This document shows, in pieces, positions 23,741-35,599 of a stretch of 64,000 nucleotides of DNA; the first letter of the stretch is position 1; each line of letters starts with the position of its first letter. The stretch covers positions 21,908 through 85,907 of the forward strand of contig JADFUC010000377.1 of assembly GCA_019722365.1 (NCBI GenBank), given 5' to 3'. The position numbers and the translations under genes are program-made. This stretch comes from Lithospermum erythrorhizon (Eukaryota; Streptophyta; Magnoliopsida; Boraginales; Boraginaceae). The notes beneath the pieces were generated by a model. It searched no databases, was not told the origin of the DNA, and worked only from the letters and a program-made list of their open reading frames with translations.

Positions 23741-24528
23741 GACAATATGTCTCTATTATGTTATTGTGGAACAAATATTTGAATATTGTTGCTTCTTATA
23801 TTCTAGTATATTTGTTTATTTTTATATGTTTTAAATTTACATATAATGTACACGTATCAGATCCCCATTGAAATAAAAGTTAAATCCCTAAAGTTAGTCT
23901 ATGTTTTCTAAAAAGAGGCAACACGAATTGTCGATTACACCTCTTCAAGCCTAAACATGATAACCAAAGGCCTCGGGTCAAACGTCGATACAGGCCACAA
24001 AGATCATACGACTAACATGTAGCTGATTGGGCCGATCAAGATCGACGTTAAATTTCCAAGACTGTGATCAATACCACGGGCCGCAGTCCTAATGACCTAG
24101 AGGCGTATTTAATCAAATCTAATTCATGTAAGATATGTATATATGTGTCCTATGATATTTGTTTAGAATTTTACTGCTCGACAATTCTTAGACCTACGAT
24201 ATATATAACTATCTCGTGTTATATAAGCTCAGATTTCGACTATGACCAAACGGTTTGCCTTAAGCGGGATTATAACGGCATATGTCATCACATAAATGGT
24301 TAAATGATGATACATAATTTTGGGAGGATTTATCTGGGTTCTTGATATACAAGGAAAGACCCTTGTGCCTTCAATAAGCAGACGATGGCTTTTAATGACG
24401 CTATAAATACTTTATTCGGCCCATACCGAGTAAAGAAAGTTTCATGCTTTCTAGCGAGACACTTCTACGGTTAGCCTACTACTGTAGATCATACATAAAG
24501 CGAATCAGGCGTAATCGCCCAAGGGCAA
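23741..24528 (+). other. Noncoding stretch after copia D
   Basis: AT-rich DNA with a purine run (GCTGGGAGAC, about 23,736) that may be the polypurine tract of element D. After that I see no gene. A 79-codon frame at 24,064-24,303 has no recognisable motif and is probably chance or part of an LTR. Confidence 0.35.
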
Positions 24529-25518
24529 GCTGAGTGTTGGAAATCAATGAGAATTGATTCCCTTTGCTGCGCCTACATGACAATCATAGACAATTCATTT
24601 AATGGGCTTGGGTTAAAACGAGATTACTAAACTTAGTGTTCACTCTTACTAATCAGAGTATACTACTAGTGTAGGTTCTCATGATAATTTATGTTACGAG
24701 TTTATTGTTTCAATCTTACTATTAATCCTTATAATAATAGTAATTGTTCAATTATTATTATAATACAACTTACTATTATCTAAGCTGGCCACACACATAC
24801 AATGATATTCTAATAATATTTCATCATTTAAATTAAATCCAGACTCAGATATCGGTAACGATCTCCCAATATTTATATATTTGCCAAATATATGTCGATG
24901 AACATCACCTGTTGTGTTCTGTGTTTAATCAATTAAGCAATTGAAATTGATGAATAACTTGATAAGCTTGTCTGGATAAATGACTCGTTAAGATTTCGAT
25001 TGACTCATAAGCTAATTAAAATGTAACACTCACTAGTAACCATTATTTAATTAGAAGCTCATAACGGCCCAATTAAGTTAACGAGTTAAACCGATTTCTT
25101 AACGAACAGTTTAACGAACGGAATTCTCGACTCATTTAAAGAGTGGATTAGGTTTTGTTATCATAAGAATCATAAAACCTCAACCTCCCCCTTTTCTTAG
25201 ATAGCCGCCCCCTCCCCTTACATAGAATCGGGAAGAGTTTTCTTCCACTTCATTTCATCTTCAAACTATAAAGAAGCCAAGATTCTATTGTTTCTCATAC
25301 AAGAATCTAGAGCACATCATTTCGTAAGTTAAACAAACTTTGGAAAGATTTGAAGTGGCTTTCTACTAAAGGTTGATCATGAGGATTGGGTTCGTCATTC
25401 GCAATGTAAGAATTCCTTTATTCACATTTATATTTTGTATTTCGACATACATTAATTGAAGTATCCCATTTATGAATCGGTGTTTATCACTAATAAATTC
25501 ATACTAGATTCTAACACT
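24529..25518 (+). repeat. Solo copia LTR, same family as 15,211-16,107
   Basis: This block of about 990 bp starts TGTTGGAAATC and ends TTCTAACA, the usual TG...CA borders of copia LTRs. It shares ordered motifs with the LTR in element C: GGTTCTCATG, AATCCTTATAATAATAG, AATACAACT and CCACACACATACAATG. No primer binding site follows on the right and no purine tract or pol precedes it, so it is read as a solo LTR. Confidence 0.65.
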
Positions 25519-28500
25519 TCTTTTCTATTTCTCAAGAGTTATTAAACATCCTTCTTCGTGCCTAATGTTTGAAATAATGAAATTAATCATTAACTTTAAA
25601 TCATAGTTCTTTGCACCTCAACTTTACAAGTGACGCATGAACCAAATGCACAATATCGCTTTGTCCGGGTTATACAAACTACAGTTTACGCTTCATCACA
25701 CCATGAACAAAGTTCATCTAGTTGATTTAAACTAGATAATAACGTCATGTCTTGTAATGTAGATATGCCAAATATTCAAGATCATCCAAATGCTTTCTCA
25801 ATTGAGTTATAAAGATTAAACTATTCATTTAATGCCAGATAAGTAATAGACGATATAACATATTAGTTCAGAAGATCATCACGCTTAATTGAGATCAAAA
25901 TTAATTACCTCAATCACGCCACGTGACGCCGTCACTGAACCTAAGTTCATGTAACGGTTCACATGCTCAAACCAAGTATCAAGAATCATGTACTTGTTTC
26001 GCTCTTATTAGCACATAACCATCTTCAATTGGCCATGGCCAAAAATACGCTTAGCATTTATAACACTATGTTACGACAAGTTTATGGATTTCTCCTTAAC
26101 TTGTTTTATTTCACATAACAAAATTATTTTTTAATTTTCACAATTAATTGTGAATAAATGTGTAAATTCAAGAAGCAATCATGAAAGGAAATATGCAATC
26201 ATCGATAATGCTAGCTTAAAAATATCTAACATATTACAAATAAATTGAAAATAATATAATTCGTACTCTCAAATCTCACAAAATGTACAAGTATCCAAGA
26301 TCCGTCATGTTGAATCCTAACGACAATACTGCATACATTTCAATCCCAAAGACAACGGTAGATTAACTAATCAATTGTGGTACCACCTAATAATAACTCT
26401 GAAATACTAACACTTACCGTAAGTGCCAAATTGACAATGTATCACCGAGAGCTCAACATTAGTGGAAATCGTTAAACTACCAATTAAACCAATACTAGTT
26501 CGAATGATCATCCGACGTTAGTGGAAATCAGTCCAACATGATCCATTTTCATACATGTCTCGACACCAAGACACCGCCATCACAAAGGCCGAGTAGGCCG
26601 TGATGTTGCACAACTTTAAAATTGGCTCATACGTCGCTAAATTTTACCTGAGATTAATATTATTTTTATTATTTAATATGTCATATAGCACATACCAAGT
26701 AATATGCACATCTTTAAAATAAGACAAATAATACACACATTTAGAGATATATGATATGAATTCCTAAAACCAAAATACAATAGACCTATTTCAACACTTT
26801 ACAAAGTGTAATACTAACATAAAGGCCCTATTTCAAGATTTTGCAAATGCATTTGTATTCTTTTTAATTTTCTAGAAACCTTCAAGTTTGGTCAAATGTC
26901 ATTCAGCGGCTTTTCATCTTCAATCAAGCTCCACAACAAGACATGTATACTAACACAATTCAAGACAAGTAGGTTTGCATGGGTAAATAAAGTAAAACAA
27001 CAGAATAAATACGATCACCGTCGCTTACAACGAAAATCCGGTTTCAGATACCGTATTTAAATAAATACAAAATCATGTCATATCAATAAAACTCTGCTTC
27101 CATTCCCATTACAATATATAAATTTAATAATTAAATCACATAAAAAATATGTATTTAATAAATATATTAAACGGTATTGTCAAATGACTCATAGTGCTCA
27201 AATAACATCATCAATGGTATTAATGCACAAAGATGCGAATAAACATGAACTTCTTAATATGTAATTATTATTAATTATGAGGGTCGAGACAATTACTTCA
27301 ATCAAATTCAAATTTAAATATATGATTGACAATCGATAAATAGTTTCCATTTTGATTTTAAAATCAAATCAAATCACATAAATATACAATTTAAATGATC
27401 GAATTTAAAAATTCAAATTTGAATTTCATAATTAGAATTACGAAATATATAATAATTAAAATGCATTAATTAGCATATATTATGTGTCTAATAATAATAA
27501 TTATTTCATATGCGTATATAATAAGCATAAAAACTACAAGTAATTATCTATATATTTAATTAAATAGATATAAGCTATTTAAGATTTTATCCTTTAAATA
27601 AATATATAAAAGGATAAATAATGAGCGGATTATTGAATTAAAATATATCATCAAAATTGATAATTACTATTATCATAATAATAAAAAATGATAATAATTC
27701 ACCAAAACCAAGATTAAATTTCAAAAATCAATTAGGTTTTACAAAGCCCATCCTCCCAAAAGAACACGACGAATCGTATGGCCTCCGCCCTCTCGCTAAA
27801 CACTGCCTTCCAGAGACGCCCAACTAAGTAATGTCGTCCGACGGCTCCTGACGCGCCTGCACTACCGCCACAAGGCCAGCTGGCCGACGGCGATGATTAA
27901 CTTCGAGGTTTTGCTTTTAATTCAACGTTTTTGTAAAATCGGTTTGAAGGCTTTAAACTCATCCAAAAATTCTGAAATTTAACACTGACATTCCTCACAA
28001 TTTTCTTGAACTGTTCTAATTGGAATTTTGTAAAAATAGTTTTCCAATAATTAATTATCCAATTAATACTCCAGAAATTAAAAAATTGTTTTGGGATACT
28101 TAAACTATCCAGAAAATTATGAAAACTTTTGAACACGTTTTATCATATGAAGTCTAAACAAATCAATAGAATTTTAATCAAGTTTATGCCCTCAAAAACA
28201 CATTAAAACTTTCAGATTTCCAATCAAAACTAGTTTTAAACCTTCAATTCATGAAACACAAATCTACTTCAAAATATCAAAATTAAATCATGGATGAACT
28301 TAAGAAAACGTGATAAGCATTATTATATTCACGGATCAATTTTTCATAACATATATCCATAGCAGAATATATAAACATTTAAAATAATATATAAAATATT
28401 ATACAACAAATTTTATATTAACGTAATCGAAAATATAAGAACTCGAACATGTCACGATGCTAATTGCTTGGAAATTTATGCAAAACTTGTTCATAAACAT

Positions 28501-28545
28501 AAACAAATAAATATATAGCATCATTCAAAATGTATATAATCAATT
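25519..28545 (-). mobile_element. Noncoding AT-rich retroelement-like DNA
   Basis: About 3 kb of very AT-rich DNA without a supported coding region. The block 26,560-26,650 and the segment around 25,610-25,690 look like the internal noncoding sequence of large retrotransposon derivatives, judged from memory and not certain. A short motif TTAGTGGAAATC occurs at about 26,459 and 26,519. A GC-rich patch of about 110 bp at 27,775-27,890 stands out. A minus frame of 79 codons at 27,897-28,136 has no known motif. Confidence 0.35.
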
Positions 28546-28548
<3 letters not shown>

Positions 28549-28593
<45 letters not shown>

Positions 28594-28604
28594 TATATAT
28601 ATAT
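28549..28604. repeat. (TA)n microsatellite
   Basis: An almost perfect AT dinucleotide run of about 56 bp, with a single extra A near 28,590. Confidence 0.98.
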
Positions 28605-29429
28605 GAAATGAGCACTACAAATAAGAACGGAATTCACTCAACTTGTACTTTCACTTAAGTCCTTCGATCTCCCCAACACAAGACCACAAAAGGCGTAGTC
28701 CTCCACCTGTCTACATGAAATGCAATAATCACGCACGGACTGTTGTAACCTTAAGAATAATCGAGAACAAAACCCAAGTTCCCGAAGGCTCGCTTTTGCC
28801 TCGCTACGGAAAGTCGGGGATTGAGCGCTAAAAGATGGGGTGGTCGGGAGAAGATGACAGGTTTTCATCTTATAAACCCATTTATAATGGCCCACTCCCT
28901 TTTTAATCTAAATAAATACTGTTAACTAATAAGCCAAGTCAGTAAAATGCTTAACTAACTAAATGCTACCGAGTAAGTAACTAACAAGTCAATTAATGAA
29001 GCTTATTTCGCTAAAAACCGTCAATTAAACTTAGTTAATTGATTCGCCCTCGTCCAATCAGATCTTTACATTATCAATGTGAAAACCTAGACAGTATTCA
29101 AGATTTCAATCAATTTTCAATTTACAAATCACGATTTAATTTCATACACAATAAAAACTCAATATCACTTACGCTGACTAAATGTGATAATATTAGTTGT
29201 ATAATATAATGGACCATTATTATTATTATAACGACATGCATGCGATCTAGCACCGCAAATTTCGAGCATATCACGAAGTGCCTATTAAGTAATTTATAAT
29301 TATTACATTAACATTTAATTTGAGTAACTTACTTAGTTAAACTAGTAAAATGAATTGTTACTAAATAATTGTCGAACGGGCATAATTAAAGAAATCAATA
29401 TATCAACGCCTCTCTACCAATCGGCTTCA
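28605..29429. other. Unassigned stretch between TA repeat and Cassandra
   Basis: No gene is supported. Two overlapping short frames on opposite strands at 28,638-28,895 lack motifs. From 28,900 to 29,360 the DNA is AT-rich and resembles LTR sequence in composition only. Confidence 0.3.
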
Positions 29430-29703
29430 GATGCTATTGCATCTACTGACCCGACCTCACAAAACCACCACGAGTCTCTTTCCAACACGCTTGTCCTCAC
29501 TCACGTGCTCACCGGTGAACTTCCCCAATGGCCACCCATTCCGCACTACTCCCAGTCAAGCACGCTAACATCGAGTTCTGGCTTAGACGAGCCTTCCAAA
29601 AGTTAAGATTTATCTCGTGATACGAGTAGTACTAATCAAATCTATCAAACATATCACACACCACACACACACACACAAACATTAGCCATGGGCCTGCATT
29701 ACA
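29430..29703 (-). repeat. Cassandra 3' LTR with 5S-like segment
   Basis: On the minus strand, positions 29,581 to 29,521 read CAGAACTCGATGTTAGCGTG, then a GGGAGTAGTGC piece and GGAATGGGTGGCCATTGGGG. These match the A-box/intermediate region and the C-box of a 5S rRNA gene. A (CA)n tract lies at about 29,660-29,678, next to the LTR start. Confidence 0.85.
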
Positions 29704-29704
29704 A

Positions 29705-29713
29705 CCTCCCCCC
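29705..29713 (-). other. Polypurine tract of Cassandra
   Basis: GGGGGGAGG on the minus strand abuts the TGTAATGC start of the 3' LTR, as expected for plus-strand priming. Confidence 0.65.
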
Positions 29714-29921
29714 ACTTAAATACTCAATGGCCCCTGCTGTACCACAACACATCCGTGACCTGTACTCATCCGCGCGAGATTCTCAGAGGTGACTCCACGG
29801 CCTCAAGAGGCTACTTCAGACTCTCATACGCATATCACTTTAGTTCCCACAGCTCCTGGACACCTGCTTTTGCTCGAGCACATTTCAGGAACGCCCGCCT
29901 TGCCTCACCTGGGGTCGGCAA

Positions 29922-30152
29922 TGCTATTAGATTTCACGGACCCACCTCACAAACCACCACGAGTCTCTTTCCAAAGACGCTTCTCGTCTCCTCACTCACT
30001 ACATCAGAAACTTCCCAATGGGTCACCCATCCTGCACTACCCCAGTCGTTGATGCTTAACATCGGAGTTCTTACGAGACGAACTCTTCCGAAGAAGCATG
30101 ATCTCTACGATACGAAGAAGTAATTAATCAAATCTTATCAAACATATCACAC

Positions 30153-30183
<31 letters not shown>

Positions 30184-30214
30184 ATATTAATATTTTTATG
30201 GCTCCAGTATTATA
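29922..30214 (-). repeat. Cassandra 5' LTR with 5S-like segment
   Basis: On the minus strand, 30,073 to 30,011 read AGAACTCCGATGTTAAGCAT, then GTAGTGCAGGATGGGTGACC and ATTGGGAAGTTTCTG. This is closer to the 5S rRNA consensus than the other copy. Only the promoter half of 5S is present, so it is not a 5S gene. A (CA)n tract lies at about 30,150-30,180. Confidence 0.85.
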
Positions 30215-30429
30215 TATACCGATTTCCAAATATCACGCACTTCTCTCACTTTTTATTTTTCTTTTATTTTCCCTTTCTCTTCTTCTTATGTATTCTCTTA
30301 TACATTTTCTTCTTTCTTTACGTCTTTATATATCTTCCGATGGGATATGCCCCCATCCTGAGGTTAACTCTCTTTTGTGAGTTTTATCATCGGGATTTAC
30401 TTTCCCTTCGTGTTTCATAGGGAGTTCCT

Positions 30430-31400
30430 TAAGATGATCTCATTCATTTGTAGACCTCGAGTGATCTTATTGACTCAAAGACAAAGCTTCTAGCGGAGAA
30501 TTAGTTGACCCGGCAATTTCATCTTCGGGTCAAATTCTCCGAAGTTTTTCTTTCGAATGATCTTATTCAATCTCGAATCCCGCTGATCTTATTCATCGGG
30601 TTTTCCTCCTCGAGAAATAAAATGATGTTATTCATTTTTATGCACTGAGTGATCTTATTCACTGGATATGTAACTGCTGAGACCGATTGACCCCGATGCT
30701 TATCCTTTGGGTCAAGTTCTCCAAAGTTTTTTCCTTTCGAATGATCTTATTCAATTCGAATCCCGAGTGATCTTATTCATTCGGGTTTTTCTCCTTGGAG
30801 AAATAAAATGATCTTATTCATTTTTTATACCTCGAGTGATCTTATTCACTCGGATATGTTACTCGTGGAGAATTGGTTGACCTTGGGATAATTATCCCTT
30901 CGGGTCAAGTTCTCCAAAGTTTTTTCCTTTCGAATGATCTTATTCAATTTGAATCCCGAGTGATCTTATTCATTCGGATTTTCCTCCTTGGAGAAATAAA
31001 ATGATCTTATTCATTTTTTATACCTCGAGTGAGGGATCTTATTCACTCTATTACGTTACCTGTGGAGAATCGTCAATTGGATAATTGTCCCTTCTCCAAA
31101 GTTTTTTCCTTCAACGATCTTTTATTCAATTTAACTCGATTGATCTTTATTCATTCGGTTTTCCTCCTTGGAAAAAATAAATGATCTTTTATTCATTTTA
31201 TACCTAGTGATCTTATTCACTGGATATGTTACTCGTGAGTAATTGCTGACTCGATAATTGTCCTCTGGTCACGCTCTCCAAAGTTTTTCCTTTCGAATGA
31301 TCTATTCAATTTGAAATTTAGTGATCTATCTATTCGGTTTTTCTCCTCGAGAAATAAATGATGTTATTCATTTTATATTTCGAGTGACTATTCAATCAGC
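30430..31400 (-). repeat. Tandem array of ~182-193 bp units, each with five inverted repeats
   Basis: The anchor CCAAAG/CCGAAG plus TTTTTTCCTTTCGAATGATC recurs at 30,539, 30,721, 30,914, 31,096 and 31,278, giving spacings of 182, 193, 182 and 182 bp. Every unit holds four short hairpins around a shared core TGATCTTATTCA with different complementary arms (TTCGAA, CCCGAG, AAA/TTT, CTCGAG). A longer fifth hairpin follows (GGAGAATTGGTTGACC pairing with GGGTCAAGTTCTCC), which in the second unit encloses the perfect palindrome GGGATAATTATCCC. The array sits between the integrase end and the left border of the Tat element, that is, in its 3' untranslated region. Tandem repeats there are known for the Tat lineage. 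Confidence 0.9.
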
Positions 31401-31599
31401 GATGTTTGGCTTTGTGATCTTCACTTGATTCTACTTTTATTTCCCAAAAAGACGCTCTTAGCATTTCATAAAAGTTCTCTTCCTGTAGTTCATTACAAAA
31501 GATATCAGGGGATTCCCTCTAAACATAATATTTTTTCAAATAAATTCCGTGCCAAGTGTGCTTGATCGCTTCGCCGAACTTTCTAATTCGACGCCCCTG

Positions 31600-33360
31600 A
31601 AAGCATGAATTCGTATGGACCTCCGTAAGGCCCTTCCCATTTAGGATTGAGTTTGTCCTATTTCTTCGGGCCACGGGCTCAAGAGGCTTAAGACCAAATT
31701 CCCTACACCGACTGTCGAATTTTAACCCTTCGAACAGAACCGAAATGGCCAGCGTGCTCAGACTTCAAGTATATCCATACACGGCCTCATCCTTAATTCA
31801 TTAGTGAAATCAAGGCACTCTCTCATTCTATGATTCTTGTTCTTCTTCGCTGAACCAGATTCTGGTTGGGCAACATACTTCCACGGGCGGTGAAATCCCT
31901 GCCTCTAAAACCACGTAGACCTAAGGGCGTTTTCTCCCAAATAGATTGAAGCTGAGTCATCCTATAAGCACTACGCGCACTGGGAAGTTCTTCATACCAT
32001 TTTGCCCCTAGTTCTTCTTGATTCCTTGGAAGATAGTCCGGTTCATGACATCCACCTAACCATTTGCCCAAGGATAACATATCACTGGGCAAATCAATGC
32101 TTAATCTCGGTGACGCCACATATATCGACAATAAGGCATCGACCGAGATTCATTATCCGATACCGATCTTCGGATACCGACGATCGATAATATTCTTCCA
32201 AATGAAATCTTCAATCTCCTCGGCAGTGGTGTTCCTTAACGGGATCGCTTCCACCCACTTGGTGAAATAGTCAACAGCAACGACAACATCTTTGTATTTG
32301 TTAAAGCTTACTGACCGCTCTACCGATCGATACCCACATAATGAAGTGGTACCAAGCAGAAAGTGGTCGGAGTCATTTCACCTAAGCCTGTGTAACCGAC
32401 TTCATTTTTTACATACGAGTCACACCTTTGACGATTCTCCTAAGGAATCACCATGAAAGCGCTGGGCCAATAACTCCTGCTTTCACTTGGGAGTTAAGGC
32501 CCCGCTCTACGCTGGACACCGTTAACTCTCTGTGGACTTGTATTTAATGCCCGATTGATTTTTCCTCCTGGAACACAATACATCAAGAGTTCCAACTGCA
32601 GACTTTGTATAACTCATCTTGGAATATTTGAAATTTATAGCTCCTACTCTACAGTTTCCGGCTTCGGTTTTATCTCAAGAAGTCCCCCTCAGAAGTTAAG
32701 AACTGGATGACGGGACCTCCATTCTTCCCTTCCCCGTCTTGCTGACATGCCCTTATCTCCTCATGAATGGTTCTTTCCCTGCGCTCTATATGCACTCCTA
32801 CAGGGATGTCTGTAGTGTCGCTGCCTAGAAAGCGATCCGCGTGTCTGCCTCCTGTCATGTATATGTTCAAATACTGGGCAATCAAACTGGGGTTAACGGC
32901 TGTTTTAGTAATGATACCTCCGAGGTTTCTTTGATACCTCCACAATCACCCTTATCCTGCTCAATAAATAGCTCAAATCTCCGAACTATCATTCTAAGCA
33001 TGCCAAACTTTGTGGCCGCAAGAACCCCTGGCCGCTACGGTCTCGCATTCAACTTCATTATTAGTCGCTTTGAACTAAAACCTCAAGGCAAGTATCAAAC
33101 TCAGAATCTTCGGGCCTCGATTAGTATTCGCTCCTAACCCCTTGCCGCTGCCCTATCGACGACAAGCATCCATGTGGGTCGCTTTTGGGATTTGCACACA
33201 CTGGATTTCTCTCGGGGGATCTCGGTTGTACATTCTGGCGATCTAAGTCTTCCAAGGCTTGAGCCTTTACCCCTATTTTCGGGACAAAGGTAATCTCGAA
33301 TTAACTCAACTCTATGGCCCATTTGGTCAATCTTTCCAAATCAGTAGAGCCAGAGGTTTC
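31600..33360 (-). pseudogene. Tat gypsy RNase H and integrase
   Basis: On the minus strand the RNase H end at about 33,280-33,340 reads ERLTKWAIELS. Integrase follows: VAVDYFTKWVEAIPLRNTTA at about 32,220-32,290, containing a catalytic Asp, then EELGAKWYEELPSARSAYRM with a later TPLGL at 31,880-32,020. These match the strand-transfer core of Tat integrases. At about 31,610-31,660 the terminal piece resembles a NPKWEGPYGGP segment of the integrase tail. RNase H between 32,650 and 33,280 is only partly readable. Stops and frameshifts are common. Confidence 0.8.
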
Positions 33361-33799
33361 GCTTTCATGGTTGCTCAGAATCTGACGACAGCGTAGCTTC
33401 AAGACGCTTAGCTTCGTTTACCATCGAGCTACGAGACGAATTTATCTATTCGAGAGTTAGTTCTCGCTATGGAAACGGCTTATATAATATATGGGCTTTT
33501 TTCACCCGATCCTCCTCTTCACGGGGCACATCGCTTCACCTGCTTCTATTAGTTACCCGCTAAATGTAGTTGTGAGTTCTTCTTCCTCCGGGCCAGTCAA
33601 TATTTTTGGGACTTAGGTAATCTTTCACCTTTGAAGGCCTCTGCACAATTTCTTCATCCCATTAACTCCTGCCATCCTCGAGGCTTGGCTCAACTTCCCA
33701 GCAGTGGCAAATTCATCTCCCCATCGAGATAATAATCTGCAAGTGCCACCAAACATCCTTCGAAGCCGTTGCACCCCTTGTAAGATCCTAAAGAGCACT

Positions 33800-34320
33800 T
33801 CTCGGGATTAATTCACAATTGACTTCTCTCTAACCTTTTCAAGGTTTCTTCCATTTACCGTTGTTCCGAGTTTATTTTTCACCAACATGTCATCCACTTG
33901 TACTTCCAATGCTTTCTTCCTATCCGATCGGAGATGGTACTGACCATTCTTCGAGATAGTATTCCTGTGATTTTCTAAGTTTAAGCGTACGACATTCCCA
34001 AGAATACAACTCATACTCCGCATTAAGGTCAAGCCCTTTATTTTCCTTTTCTAAAAGGTATATGGTGATATCCTCATTAAAACATCTTATGAAATCAAAG
34101 ACATTCTGCTACCATCCACCAATCTCCCAAACAGGTAGTGGTAATAATCTGGGACACGCTTTTGTTTAAAGTTCGTGAAATCACCACACATCCTCCACTC
34201 GCCATCGGCTTTTTTCACTATGACTACATTAGCAATCCACTCTGGGAATTGTAGTTCTCGAATGGCTCCTGCTTTTATCAATTCCTCTACCTCTTCTCGG
34301 ATTGCCAAGTTTTCTCTTTA
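33800..34320 (-). pseudogene. Tat gypsy reverse transcriptase
   Basis: The minus frame at 34,087-34,308 reads AIREEVEELIKAGAIREL, then PEWIANVVIVKKADGEWRM and DYYHYLFGRLVDG. These are the N-terminal fingers of gypsy RT with the Tat phrase ELQFPEW. The frame at 33,808-34,032 holds the catalytic box as VQVDDMLVKNK at about 33,880-33,905, where the family has YVDD, so the Tyr is changed to Gln or frameshifted. The palm region between them is missing or scrambled. Confidence 0.88.
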
Positions 34321-34807
34321 GAGAAATTCCTCTTCTTCTACTTTACTGGTTTATAGGAGAGGTCCAAATGTAACTTGTGCAAAGATATTTCGGGGTCAAC
34401 CCCCGGCATGTCCTCTGGGGAGAATGCAAACACACCTTCATACCTTTCTCGATGATCTGGTTTCAACTGAGTCCCCATATTAAATGTCCTCTCTGTGTCA
34501 AGCTGCTAAACGAGACAAACCCGAGATCCACAATGGTAGGTTCCCTTTTTCTCGACTTTTCCCTCTCGAGGAATTATAGTGGGATCGGTCCTCCAGGTTG
34601 GACCGTCTTCATCACCTCTGGTTGGGCTTCCCTATGCCTTTTCTATTTTGAGGAATCTCTCAGCAAAGTTCCTCTAAGGATCGATACCGATATCGTACTG
34701 GCTCTCTCGTCCCCCCGGTATCTTGCCCCTCCGGGGCTATGGGAATTTACCTTAAATGAGCTGTGATATTATAGCTCAGCAGAAGTAAGAGTGAAGGCCA
34801 ATGAGTC

Positions 34808-35080
34808 CTATATGGATCGTGATATGTCCACCACTATAAAAGATGCTCTTATTGTTGAAGTTCTTGGAGCTTCTCCCACTATGAAATCCAGTTCGGTTAT
34901 CCCCACAAGATAGATGGAGTATCCCGTAAACCCTGTCAAAGGCGTGCAAGCCGGTTTCAAGAGATTACGGGGTAGCCCCAATCTGTCATATGCCGCAAGG
35001 TAGATATCCGAACTCCCAAGTGTCCACAACATTCTGGTGACGAGGAAGTTTGCAATCACTGGACTAATGATCAAAGGGTC
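34808..35080 (-). pseudogene. Tat gypsy aspartic protease
   Basis: An 88-codon minus frame reads VIANFLVTRMLWTLGSSDIY, then YDRLGLPRNLLKPACTPLTG and LDFIVGEAPRTSTIRASFIV. It matches the Tat protease. The active site should be D-T/G-G-S-S, but here the Asp position reads as part of LWTLGSS, so the catalytic Asp is lost. Between this and the RT (34,320-34,800) a degraded linker with a + strand shadow frame is seen. Confidence 0.85.
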
Positions 35081-35599
35081 ATCATGTGGAACTTCGACTT
35101 TCTCCAGCTGAAAAGATGATTATTTCCCATCAATATCGCCATGGGCAAACATACAACCTTCTGTATATTATTTTCTTTGGAATCTGTTATCTCCTCCTAA
35201 GGAAGCCCTCAAGATCGTGATCAATTCACCCAAGCCATTGGCCGTTGGCTCGACTTCGAGGTCTAGTATTTCTTCAGTGGGGTTCCCTTTGCCTTCTCGG
35301 GAACGGCTCTAGTTCTTTTTCATGAACTCCTCTCGGGGATGGCCTCTTCCGATGACCTTTCTATCTTCGCTTTCAACAAAGTGACAACATCCGTATCAAT
35401 GACATGATCTCAAGGATACTCACAATAATCGTTGATCTCGCTCGGCTCAAGGGGACCGAGTTTGTGAGGTTTTGGCAATATTTTTTTATCTTCCATCTGG
35501 CGTACAACCTTCCCACAATAGTGCTCAATCCAGCGTATGGTGAACGTTCGGCCCGGGTCGCCTTATTCTCCCGCTCTCTTATAATTCTAAGGTTTTGAT

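Larger units (their letters stand above)
29430..30214 (-). mobile_element. Cassandra TRIM retrotransposon
   Basis: This short, noncoding LTR element of about 785 bp has two direct LTR copies (about 29,430-29,703 and 29,922-30,214) and about 218 bp between them. Each LTR, read on the minus strand, carries a stretch that matches the internal promoter half of plant 5S rRNA, which defines Cassandra. The minus-strand LTR start (TGTAATGCAGG in the left copy) follows a purine tract. The right-hand inner edge has a weak Met-tRNA-like site. Such elements have no proteins of their own and must be mobilised by another element's enzymes. The LTRs differ by many changes, so the copy is not recent. Confidence 0.88.

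Noticed and set aside
29521..30073. 5S rRNA genes on the minus strand
   Set aside because: Only the promoter half of 5S is matched, twice, each inside a direct repeat flanked by a purine tract and (CA)n. This is the Cassandra LTR, not a gene.
30430..31400. CRISPR-like array because of regularly spaced palindromic repeats
   Set aside because: This is a plant nuclear sequence; units are about 185 bp, the 'spacers' are themselves conserved, and the array is part of a Tat retrotransposon 3' UTR.
34377..34766. A 129-codon plus frame
   Set aside because: It is antisense to the linker between protease and RT of the Tat element.
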